This document shows positions 37,192-45,252 of a stretch of 64,000 nucleotides of DNA, one piece after another. The stretch spans positions 5,451 to 69,450 of the forward strand of contig JASSUL010000012.1 in NCBI GenBank assembly GCA_031963005.1. The letters are read 5' to 3'. The position numbers were made by a program, and so were the translations under genes. The notes under the pieces were generated by a model, which was not told where the DNA came from, made no database searches, and saw nothing but the letters and a program-made list of their open reading frames with translations. Position 1 is the first letter of the stretch. Each line of letters opens with the position of its first letter. Source of the DNA: JASSUD01 sp031963005 (lineage in GTDB: Bacteria > Pseudomonadota > Gammaproteobacteria > Burkholderiales > Burkholderiaceae).

Positions 37192-37485
37192 ATGGCAAAT
37201 TCTCCTCAAGCCCGTAAACGTGCCCGCCAAACTGTTAAGGCAAATGCACATAACACTGGGTTGCGTTCCAAATTTCGCACTGCTGTCAAAGCGGTGCGCA
37301 AAGCAATCGACACCGGCGATGTAGCGCAAGCTAGCTTAGTATTCAAAGCGTCTTCTAAAACGATAGACATCATTGCTGACAAAAAAATTGTCCATAAAAA
37401 TAAAGCAGCACGCCATAAAAGCCGTTTAGCTGCTGCGCTCAAAAAGCTAAATGCGCAAGCAAGTGCGCCTGCTACAGCTGCTTAG
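37192..37485 (+). CDS. rpsT: 30S ribosomal protein S20
   Basis: A 97-residue basic helical protein that binds 16S rRNA early in assembly. It starts MANSPQARKRARQTVKANAHN, typical of S20; TAGGAATTGTATTTC precedes the ATG, so I drop the three residues of a longer start at 37183. The Ala-rich end is longer than in E. coli (87 residues), as in Burkholderia. Confidence 0.97.
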   Translation: MANSPQARKRARQTVKANAHNTGLRSKFRTAVKAVRKAIDTGDVAQASLVFKASSKTIDIIADKKIVHKNKAARHKSRLAAALKKLNAQASAPATAA

Positions 37486-37513
37486 CCACTAGTTATTTTT
37501 CCGCTAGATGCAA

Positions 37514-37562
37514 AAAAAGCCGCGATCCACAAACCTAAAAGGTAAGGTGGGGGCGGCTTTTT
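37514..37562 (+). terminator. Intrinsic terminator of rpsT
   Basis: AAAAAGCCGC pairs with GCGGCTTTTT across about 29 bases of loop that can pair further, and a T run follows. It lies 29 bases after the rpsT stop. Confidence 0.85.
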
Positions 37563-37589
37563 CTTTGCTGTCTTTGATAGGTTGAGCTA

Positions 37590-37799
37590 ATAACTGATAT
37601 TACGCAGGTATTCAAAAAGACCGTGGTCATCATGTTGGGGTTCCTTCGTCACCACCAACCTACGAAAATGGGTAGGTGAAAGGGATTCATCAAACTCCAC
37701 CCACCACCAGAAAAGGCAAAGGACTGTAGGTTGGGGTGGCGAAGGAACCCCAACATGCATACCACCTACTTTTAATCTTTGCGCTCTACTGATCTATAG
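37590..37799. repeat. Palindromic element with inverted centre
   Basis: The same outer ends as the copy at 31987 (TTACGCAGGTATTCA at the left, GCGCTCTACTGATC at the right) but the centre, from the CACCACCAACCTACG arm to the GTAGGTTGGGGTGG arm, runs in the opposite direction. No coding capacity. Confidence 0.85.
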
Positions 37800-37807
37800 C
37801 TAATAAG

Positions 37808-37871
37808 TTGGGCAAAGAAATTTGGCAAAATAAGTTTGGCAAAATAAGTTTGGCAAAATAAGTTTGGCAAA
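37808..37871. repeat. Tandem repeat, 14-bp unit
   Basis: TTTGGCAAAATAAG is repeated about three times in exact form, with a partial or degenerate copy at each side. It is AT-rich and lies between the palindromic element and the DUF3579 gene. Confidence 0.85.
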
Positions 37872-37973
37872 TACATGACATGAGACAACCCCTTATTGGA
37901 AGCATCTGCCTCCTAATGCAAAGCAGCCAGTAGAGAAGGTTGATGCGGGTGTTCCAGAGCACATGTTTGGGCA

Positions 37974-38327
37974 CTAATTCTTGCTCTCCATCTTCAGAAA
38001 GCATCCTTGGGTAACGACTAAATTATTATCTTTGGCAAATCGCATCACAAATTCAAATGCGATGGGCTCTATATCGCGCAAGCGCTCGTCCATCACCACA
38101 CATTTCAGCCCTCCTAGCAAGACAGGCCGCACATAATTAGAATACTTCAACTTTGCATTGAGTCCACTAGCACCAGGCCCAAAGCGCGACATCACGCCAC
38201 ACAGACGTTCAGCCCAATCACTGGGCCGAAATTTCTTGCCGTCTGCCGTCACGCCTTGAATAAAAAGCTCACTCGGGTCATCTTCCGACCTTAGCGGCAA
38301 ATTAGGGTCCTGTTGTCGGTCGTTCAT
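37974..38327 (-). CDS. DUF3579 family protein
   Basis: A small cytoplasmic protein of about 117 residues. The family pattern is visible: GVTADGKKFRPSDWAERLCGVMSRFG, then SNYVRPVLLGGLKCVVMD and LRDIEPIAFEFVMRFA. Function is not known. In Burkholderia it lies between rpsT and argF; here argF is missing and exbD follows. The ATG at 38327 gives MNDRQQDPNLP; 38342 is also possible. Confidence 0.88.
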   Translation of the reverse strand: MNDRQQDPNLPLRSEDDPSELFIQGVTADGKKFRPSDWAERLCGVMSRFGPGASGLNAKLKYSNYVRPVLLGGLKCVVMDERLRDIEPIAFEFVMRFAKDNNLVVTQGCFLKMESKN

Positions 38328-38474
38328 GAAATATAAGCGCAAAAACTCGCGATTATAGCGAGATCAATCACCAGATTGGCGGCCATATCCATCAACCGCT
38401 CCGATCCACAATGTCCATCATGCAGCTGCTGGGGCAACATGCATTCCTAAAAGACGCTAAAGCCGCTTCACGCT

Positions 38475-38906
38475 CTAATGCGTCACTAGATCCAACTGCG
38501 TTAATCCACTACGCTGCGCAGCGGAAAGCGTTGCCACCACGCGCTCATAGGGCACGGTGCGCTCCGCATATAATCGCACACGCGGTAAATCCGCATGCGC
38601 CTGCCGAGCCCCTTGCGCAGCCTGCGCAAACCGACTGACCAAGAGCGATTCTGCAACCACTTCCTGCCCCCACAACACCCTTCCATCCGCACGCAAAGTC
38701 ACCTCAATCGCTGCCGATGAAGCTTCCTTAGATGCACCCTGTGCTTGAGGCAAATTTACAGCAAACAGATGCTGCACAGCAGGAAGCGCCAATAGCGCAA
38801 TGACCAATAACACCAACATAATATCTACAAAAGGCGTCATATTGATATCGCTGACATAGCGTTTAGGGAGTGATATTTCCTCTTCTTCATCCCACATTTC
38901 TGACAT
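38475..38906 (-). CDS. exbD: ExbD/TolR family protein
   Basis: A 143-residue membrane protein with one helix near the N-terminus. The key Asp of the proton path lies in NMTPFVDIMLVLLVIAL (about residue 28), and a periplasmic domain follows. With ExbB it forms the proton-driven motor that energises TonB. Its expected partner exbB is 3.4 kb away on the same strand, with a large unrelated gene between them. No tonB is near. Confidence 0.92.
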   Translation of the reverse strand: MSEMWDEEEEISLPKRYVSDINMTPFVDIMLVLLVIALLALPAVQHLFAVNLPQAQGASKEASSAAIEVTLRADGRVLWGQEVVAESLLVSRFAQAAQGARQAHADLPRVRLYAERTVPYERVVATLSAAQRSGLTQLDLVTH

Positions 38907-39241
38907 CCCTCCCTCCTGTGTTTGCGCCAGTGCTTCACGCCCTTACCTATAAACCTGTATCAGCAAAACCTAGCCCAACATGCTTTCAGAGTTTTCTTAT
39001 ACATCCTAGACATATACTTTCTGGCGTATACTGATAGAGCAAAAGTTCAGGCATTTCCTTTATAGCACGCAACACTCTAGAAACCAGTAATGCGCATTGA
39101 AGGATAGCCCTCTGCCATAGAAATAAAGATGCCACAGGGGGCTTTTAGATAATTTGAAGCAAGTTTGTCAATAAATATATGGCCCTTGCAAGCTGCCATA
39201 TATTTTGTGCTGATTCGCATAAATCACTCTTCTATTTACTT
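38907..39241. other. Upstream region of exbD and of the large gene
   Basis: About 330 bases between exbD (minus) and a large gene (plus). It should hold promoters for both, but I see no convincing boxes. No palindromic element or transposase remnant marks the border. Confidence 0.4.
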
Positions 39242-42200
39242 ATGTTGAAAGTCTTCCTATCTCCATTTACACCTTCTCGGGAAAGTAGAAGATCATCCGA
39301 GCAATATGGCGGGGGTAATCGCGCAAATTTACAAACGGACCTTCTCGCCCTCTACATTGCTTCCAGGTCCTCTACTACGAATAACATAGAAGACAAACTT
39401 AAAACGCTTCTAATAAATTATCAGGGTACTACTCTGCCCGAAACGACAAAAAAGCCGGTAGACGCTCTATTCAAACTACTGTGGTCTGATATGGGCATTA
39501 AAATGGTTGCTACAGCCATTAAACAGACAGGCCCTCTTTCGCAGTTACCACAAAACTGGCTCAAGTTATCATTGTTGCGACAACCACTATGCGAATCGCA
39601 ATTTGATGCTTCCACTCTTGATTTAGAGACACTTGAAACCCTACTTGAATGGCTAGGTTCTCGTGAAGAAGCTACACAATCGCGTACCGCAATCATTAAA
39701 CACTTTAACCAGGAAATGGTCTCCAAAGCGATATCTACATGCTTTGCATCCATCTCACCTAGCGGCCCTTCTCCTATGGATGAGAAGGATATTAGCTCCC
39801 CCACCCATTTAGCAGAACAATCGATTATTGATTTTTTATATAATAAAACGGACGCGCTTCCTCAATACCTTTTCGATTACTTGCCCAATGACAATCTTCA
39901 ATCTTTAAGCAAGCGGATAGGAATATGGATTGACCCCTCTCATACTGAGGAGCATGCTCAGAATGGCATTTTGTCGCAGCAACACCTTAAAGATTTAAAA
40001 TTATGGCTTAGCCAGCACCACTATTTAAAAGAAACGCTAGAAAAGCAGGCTCAAAAAGCCGTAGAGAACTTTGAAAATACTTGTCGCCAATTAGTAGCCG
40101 CAGAAATATGCCAAGAACAGTATTCCCAAAGCCTAAACGCACTTGACGAATCGCTGATTCCATTTTGGGCCGCCTGTGCCGCGGCGCGCAAAGATCCATA
40201 TGGTAAAGATGCTTTTGCAGCGCAAGGTGACATGAAGGAAATGGAAAAAGCCTTTTCTCGAAATGCGCTTTGGAAACAACCGGCTGACAATATCTATGTC
40301 CGCCTGCAAACCTTATTTGATCAAGCAGATTCCGCCAGCACCACTTCTACAGAGGATGAACCCTTTGCTTACAGCCATTTTATCGAGACAGAAATTCAGC
40401 GCGCGCGTTCTCGATCAGGCTTAGAAACTGGCACCGATAAACCGATACCTTCAGCGGCACCGCAAGAAACGGTATTGACTTTCCTTCCCTTAGAGGAAAG
40501 CGCTGATTATTTCCCCACTGCAGCCTCTGTGGTAGTTGATCTCACTGCGCAAGAGCTTCCTTCGCCACAAATACAAGCTGCATCGAGCACACCATCCATC
40601 GCGCTTCGGATAATACAGCAGGTATTAAAGACGCTCTATTTTCCCTTAAAGATGGGTATTGCGCTCATTCAGACCGTCCTCAGATATTTACAATCCCTTT
40701 ATCAAAAGAGGGAAGCGCCTGCTCCTGCCTCTCATCAACAGGAAACACCAACACCGGAGTACAGCGATACCACTCCAGAAATATCTCATGTACTTCCTGA
40801 ACACACTTCCTCTCTTATCTCAATACCATCCGATCAAGCTATTGAATCAAGCCCCTCTGTTCTAGTAAACATGGCTGAGGTGAATACAGCTAAGGCATTA
40901 CAAGAGAAATGCCAAGACTATGCAACGCAAGTATGTGAAAATATTTTAAAAAATGGTGCATTAAATGCCATCCAATCTTTTAAAAATTTATTTTATGCTC
41001 GCGAAGCATTAATTTGTTATTTAAATAATAATTCTGAAATATTCAATAATTCCGAAGCACCCTCAAAAACGCATGAATTCCGGGCCTCTGTTGAACGGTA
41101 TATTCAAAATTCCATTGATAATTTTAATGACTCTAAATCATCTCATTTAAATCATGAAGAATTGTATTTTATTTTCAAATATTTCTTAACAACTCTAGGA
41201 AACACACTAGAAACTAACACTCCAAAAAGGAATTTATTAAATTCTTTATTAAATTCTATTTTTATAATATCAAATTCACCACTTCTCACAAAACACCAAA
41301 AAACTAATGAAAGAATAGAGAAAAATAGTGCAGAATATGAAAATAATCCAATATTATATAAATATAAAAATGCCATCAAAGAATATCTCACCATTGACAT
41401 TATCGAAAAATCAAGAAACACTGGCGCGACTCAATATGCATTTAGGATATTAAAAGATAGCTTTCCAGAAGATACTATTAAAACCACAGAAATCTATTGG
41501 AATAAAATATTTTCTTATGAATCCATAAAAGAAAATAACATTCAAAATAAAGATGATACAGAAATTAAAAATCAATTTAAATTTTCCACATCACCATTAT
41601 CAACCGACAAAAACGTACAAATATCCACACAATTTTTAACAGATAGCGAAAGAAATTTTATTAATATACTTTCTATTAATGGGAAAGAATATCGTTTCCA
41701 AGATGAAAATTCATGGCACAAGATCCATCCTGACGTCTCTTTTCGATATGCAAAACATATCATTCCGGAATTATTGAAAAAATTTTCTGAAGGTAGGGGT
41801 GACAAGGAAGCTATATATCTTTCAAATTTTCTTACGCAAACTAATTTTGCTATTGATTTATCAAAAATACTCGCTTTCCCTAATGTGGAAGAATGGGTCA
41901 GCCTTTATGACCATATTGGTGAAAGATACTGCAACTTCTCCATTGAGAGATTGCCCACCGGAGCTGCAAAATTAGTCATTACCCTTTTGCGTAATAAAAT
42001 AGATAAGATTTTTGATGGTCCTGTTAATTTGGAGACTCATTTTAAGTGTGATCCAAGTAGTAGTTTTGTAAAGTTACAAATCTCCCTTGAAATTGATATA
42101 AACAATCCTACTAAAAAGGTAACGGTATTGCCCCAGGAGGAGGATTCTTTTTACGACTTTCGTTTAAACCCATTGCAAGACTCTAGCACTTTAGAAGAAA

Positions 42201-42247
42201 CGCAAGAGCCCAATATGCTTTCAGAACAGTTTAACCTAGTGGTTTGA
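39242..42247 (+). CDS. Large unknown protein A, paralogue of two neighbours
   Basis: A protein of about 1,001 residues (1,022 if translation starts at ATG 39179; neither start has a clear ribosome site). I recognise no family. From its N-terminus: a helical part; a module with FPQYxFDYL-like sequence (LPQYLFDYLPNDNLQSLSKR) shared with proteins B and C; a Ser/Thr/Pro-rich linker; an amphipathic or membrane-like stretch (LKTLYFPLKMGIALIQTVL); then an AT-rich helical half ending in a domain with NILSINGKEYRF, also in protein C. There is no signal peptide. It lies between exbD and exbB on the opposite strand. A secreted, host-directed role is a guess. Confidence 0.75.
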   Translation: MLKVFLSPFTPSRESRRSSEQYGGGNRANLQTDLLALYIASRSSTTNNIEDKLKTLLINYQGTTLPETTKKPVDALFKLLWSDMGIKMVATAIKQTGPLSQLPQNWLKLSLLRQPLCESQFDASTLDLETLETLLEWLGSREEATQSRTAIIKHFNQEMVSKAISTCFASISPSGPSPMDEKDISSPTHLAEQSIIDFLYNKTDALPQYLFDYLPNDNLQSLSKRIGIWIDPSHTEEHAQNGILSQQHLKDLKLWLSQHHYLKETLEKQAQKAVENFENTCRQLVAAEICQEQYSQSLNALDESLIPFWAACAAARKDPYGKDAFAAQGDMKEMEKAFSRNALWKQPADNIYVRLQTLFDQADSASTTSTEDEPFAYSHFIETEIQRARSRSGLETGTDKPIPSAAPQETVLTFLPLEESADYFPTAASVVVDLTAQELPSPQIQAASSTPSIALRIIQQVLKTLYFPLKMGIALIQTVLRYLQSLYQKREAPAPASHQQETPTPEYSDTTPEISHVLPEHTSSLISIPSDQAIESSPSVLVNMAEVNTAKALQEKCQDYATQVCENILKNGALNAIQSFKNLFYAREALICYLNNNSEIFNNSEAPSKTHEFRASVERYIQNSIDNFNDSKSSHLNHEELYFIFKYFLTTLGNTLETNTPKRNLLNSLLNSIFIISNSPLLTKHQKTNERIEKNSAEYENNPILYKYKNAIKEYLTIDIIEKSRNTGATQYAFRILKDSFPEDTIKTTEIYWNKIFSYESIKENNIQNKDDTEIKNQFKFSTSPLSTDKNVQISTQFLTDSERNFINILSINGKEYRFQDENSWHKIHPDVSFRYAKHIIPELLKKFSEGRGDKEAIYLSNFLTQTNFAIDLSKILAFPNVEEWVSLYDHIGERYCNFSIERLPTGAAKLVITLLRNKIDKIFDGPVNLETHFKCDPSSSFVKLQISLEIDINNPTKKVTVLPQEEDSFYDFRLNPLQDSSTLEETQEPNMLSEQFNLVV

Positions 42248-42290
42248 ATGAATAAAAGAGGATGAGAAATGCACCATCTTATTTTTCGCT

Positions 42291-43052
42291 TTACTGCGCT
42301 GGCTCTATCCTCTTACCTCCTAAATGCACAATCTCATATCCCATTTCACGCATAAGCGCATTCAAGCGCAGCATAAAAATAGTATGCATGCGCAAGAGTG
42401 CGTTATAAGCCAATAGCGCTGGGATCGCTACTCCAAGCCCTAAAGCCGTCATCACCAAAGACTCTGCCACAGGCCCAGCAATAGTATCGAGTAATGCAGC
42501 TCCGCTAGCTCCAGCAACTTGGGCCCCGCCTATAGACGATAAGGCATGATAAATTCCCCAAACGGTTCCTAATAAGCCCAAAAATGGAGCCGTTGCAGCA
42601 ATAGAGGCCAATACCCCCAGTCCTGCTTGCAAGCGCCATCCACTTTCATCGCGTGCGCGCTGCAAAACATGTCGTAACCATGTTTGCGCTTCAGAAATGG
42701 ATTGTAAGCACCGCTGCGCATATGCTGCCATTGCCCATTGCCTTGCATCCCAAAGTGGCTGCAGAGCGGTAGGAGGTTGCGTGCAGGCAAATGGGGAACT
42801 TGCCTGTACGGCGGTTAAATGATGCTCCTCCAAAGGCGCTTCCTCATGCTGCTTATGCGCCCCATCCTTTTTCACACTACTAGACGCGTTAAAAAGCATC
42901 GGATTTTTCCTATACCATCTGGTTAACAGAAAGCATTCAGCACTTTTCAGGCAAATAAGCGTCCAGGACGTGATAGACATCAACGCTAGCCCGATGAATA
43001 TGCACCATGTCAGCCCATCGGCTGCATGTAGAATACGTGCTAAACCTTGCAT
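42291..43052 (-). CDS. exbB: ExbB/TolQ family proton channel protein
   Basis: A 253-residue protein with three membrane helices: one near the N-terminus (TWCIFIGLALMSITSWTLI), a pair in the second half around PFLGLLGTVWGIYHAL and VMTALGLGVAIPALLAYN. These are MotA/TolQ/ExbB signatures. The cytoplasmic loop (about 60-110) is longer and Ala/Pro/His-rich. It is the partner of ExbD at 38475. No tolA, tolB or pal is nearby, so I prefer Exb over Tol. Confidence 0.92.
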   Translation of the reverse strand: MQGLARILHAADGLTWCIFIGLALMSITSWTLICLKSAECFLLTRWYRKNPMLFNASSSVKKDGAHKQHEEAPLEEHHLTAVQASSPFACTQPPTALQPLWDARQWAMAAYAQRCLQSISEAQTWLRHVLQRARDESGWRLQAGLGVLASIAATAPFLGLLGTVWGIYHALSSIGGAQVAGASGAALLDTIAGPVAESLVMTALGLGVAIPALLAYNALLRMHTIFMLRLNALMREMGYEIVHLGGKRIEPAQ

Positions 43053-43302
43053 GGCGGAAAATTCCTTTAAAAAGTATGTTTTGATCTACCGTCGATACTA
43101 TATTAATATGGCATGAGTTCAGGTCTACACCTTATATAAGCTAAGCGACACGCTATAAGGTAGACTTTTATTTTTCATGCTAAGAAACTACATTTCGGCT
43201 GTCACTATTTTTGACCGCTAGTGTTTTTTCTGTACAGCGCAGGGATTTTGCCGTTTTGGTATGCGCTACGCGGTTCTTTCTATACAGACTTCTTATTGCG
43301 CC

Positions 43303-44892
43303 ATGGAAATTCACTTCAATATTAGCCAGTTTATTAAAGTAGTAAGGCAGACCAGCGACCACTTTCAGGATGGTGCTCAACAGTTCAAGGATTCTGCATC
43401 ACGCTCTTTGTCAGAAGCAAGCACTCAATTTCAAAACACTTCTGGACAGTTCTTTCATAATTGCGCCACTCTAACCAACGCTGCTATAGAAACAGCGCAA
43501 GACATCGTCAATTTAAATAAGATTCGTATCCGGACTTGCTCTAATAAATTGATAGAACTCTCTCAGTCTACATTGCCGAGACCTGAGAATGATTTTCAAA
43601 AATTTCAATCTGTGCGTTCTTCTCAAAAACGCCGGATAACAAACGAACTCAAGTATATTTTAAGTGCAAAAAATGAATATGAAAAAGAAAGCTCTTCGGA
43701 TTTACCTGAATCTGAAAGTTTTATTCAAAATTGCTGTTCTAAACTAAAAATAGAAGAAAAAGTAAAACTATGCACAGTTTTACAAATCGTGCTATCTGAA
43801 GATGGTAAAAAATTAGATAAAGACATCAAAGAATTCATTGCCAAATTGCATGCCGATTTACTTCATCAAGCAAATAGTATGTCGGCTAATGAACCCATTA
43901 CATATGAACTATTGCAATGCAATGTAGAAAAAGAGGTGGAATATGCAAGAAAATCTATGGCGATGACCTTTAAGCAATATCAGAAAGAAAACGATTATAG
44001 CGCATCAGAATCAGCAGCAGACATTATAGTTAATTTTTTATATCATTATAAATCATTTCCGCAATATGCCTTCGATTACTTCCTGGATGACAGCTTAAAA
44101 TCAATAGAAAAATATGCATTTTCATTGAATGAAGTTTTAAATAAAATTCATAATGGCAATCACTCAAAAGCTCAGACATTATATATTGAGCGGACTCAAA
44201 TATTATGTACATACATAAACAATCTTCTAGAGTTAAGAAAATTAGAAAAATTCACCGAAGAAAATCTCAATCAATTTAAAGAAAAATGCAATCAAAAAAA
44301 ATCAAATATTCTGAAAGAAGACGTTAAAAATTTTATAAAAATACTAGAAAAATTTTTTGAAAAGAGCAATGAAATACATTCTTTATCATATAGCTTTGGT
44401 AGTACACCACCCATCATTGAAATCCCAGACAATATGCAAGAAGATTTTGTCAAAAAGGTTATGACCAGAAGAGATGCAAGAAGAATCTATGGCCGTTTAC
44501 ACACCTTTCTAAATCACCTCGATTTTAATAAAGCTAATAATGAAAAAAATGCGACTGGCAAAGCAAAATCTAAATTTTTGAAGAATGAGATCGCATATTT
44601 CCTGACTTCCCTGAGTTCCAATAATAAAGAAGCCATTATAGAACTATTACCACAAGAGTATCAAGATGCTGCGATAAAGCCATTACCGAAAGAGTATCAA
44701 GATATTCTAAAAAATACATTACCAAAACAAAATGTATTCTCTAAAATAACTCAAGCTATAAGGTATATAGGGCTCACGTTATACAATATATCAGTAGGCG
44801 CTTTTATTAAAATATGGAAGCAATATATTATGCCTACTAACCCCAAAACTATAAACATCCCTCTTGAGGTAAGGAATAAAAAATCGCAATGA
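43303..44892 (+). CDS. Large unknown protein B, paralogue of A and C
   Basis: About 529 residues from ATG 43303 (a start at 43261 adds 14). It begins with heptad-like Ala/Gln/Phe repeats (DSASRSLSEASTQFQNTSGQF), which suggest an amphipathic helix. The module FLYHYKSFPQYAFDYFLDDS matches protein A and, less closely, C. It ends with TLYNISVGAFIKIWKQYIM, which aligns with the amphipathic stretch of A, so B equals the N-terminal half of A. A short repeat (LPQEYQD, LPKEYQD) lies near residue 470. Very AT-rich after base 43600. Function unknown. Confidence 0.7.
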   Translation: MEIHFNISQFIKVVRQTSDHFQDGAQQFKDSASRSLSEASTQFQNTSGQFFHNCATLTNAAIETAQDIVNLNKIRIRTCSNKLIELSQSTLPRPENDFQKFQSVRSSQKRRITNELKYILSAKNEYEKESSSDLPESESFIQNCCSKLKIEEKVKLCTVLQIVLSEDGKKLDKDIKEFIAKLHADLLHQANSMSANEPITYELLQCNVEKEVEYARKSMAMTFKQYQKENDYSASESAADIIVNFLYHYKSFPQYAFDYFLDDSLKSIEKYAFSLNEVLNKIHNGNHSKAQTLYIERTQILCTYINNLLELRKLEKFTEENLNQFKEKCNQKKSNILKEDVKNFIKILEKFFEKSNEIHSLSYSFGSTPPIIEIPDNMQEDFVKKVMTRRDARRIYGRLHTFLNHLDFNKANNEKNATGKAKSKFLKNEIAYFLTSLSSNNKEAIIELLPQEYQDAAIKPLPKEYQDILKNTLPKQNVFSKITQAIRYIGLTLYNISVGAFIKIWKQYIMPTNPKTINIPLEVRNKKSQ

Positions 44893-45252
44893 AACTTTCA
44901 AGAAAAGTGAATTGATGAGGAAACATGCGCTGAGGGCGATAGTATCCATTCAATAATGGATATTTTGGCGGGAATATATAGCTCGCGGTAAAGGGGGTGA
45001 GTCCTATTGAGTCTGGGGCTGAATTCCTCGTCTGCATACCTTTCGTACAAAAATACCTATAATGACGAAAAAACTCAGGCTTATACCCCACGCATAGGAA
45101 GCGAAGTACTTCTAAAAGTCTCTTTTGTGGCGTAGAAACTCAAGTTTCATAAACTTTACAAGCATTCTCTGCCCTGCACTGCGTATAAACTATTCCAGCG
45201 CATTGCTACGCCTTTGTTTGAGGCTAACCTACCTGGAAATTGAGTTGGAAAT
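44893..45252. other. Gene-free stretch between proteins B and C
   Basis: About 360 bases. A minus-strand frame of 80 codons (45091 to 44849) overlaps the end of gene B and has no features of a gene. TTGGAAAT before 45253 may be the ribosome site of C. Nothing else seen. Confidence 0.45.

Noticed and set aside
37808..37871. A small CRISPR array
   Set aside because: The 14-base units are directly joined with no spacers; the same holds for the repeat at 61311.
38475..43052. tolQ-tolR of the Tol-Pal system
   Set aside because: No ybgC, tolA, tolB or pal is nearby and the sequences fit the ExbB/ExbD type better, although the two families are close.
44849..45091. An 80-codon minus-strand gene between proteins B and C
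   Set aside because: It overlaps the end of gene B and shows no feature of a real protein.
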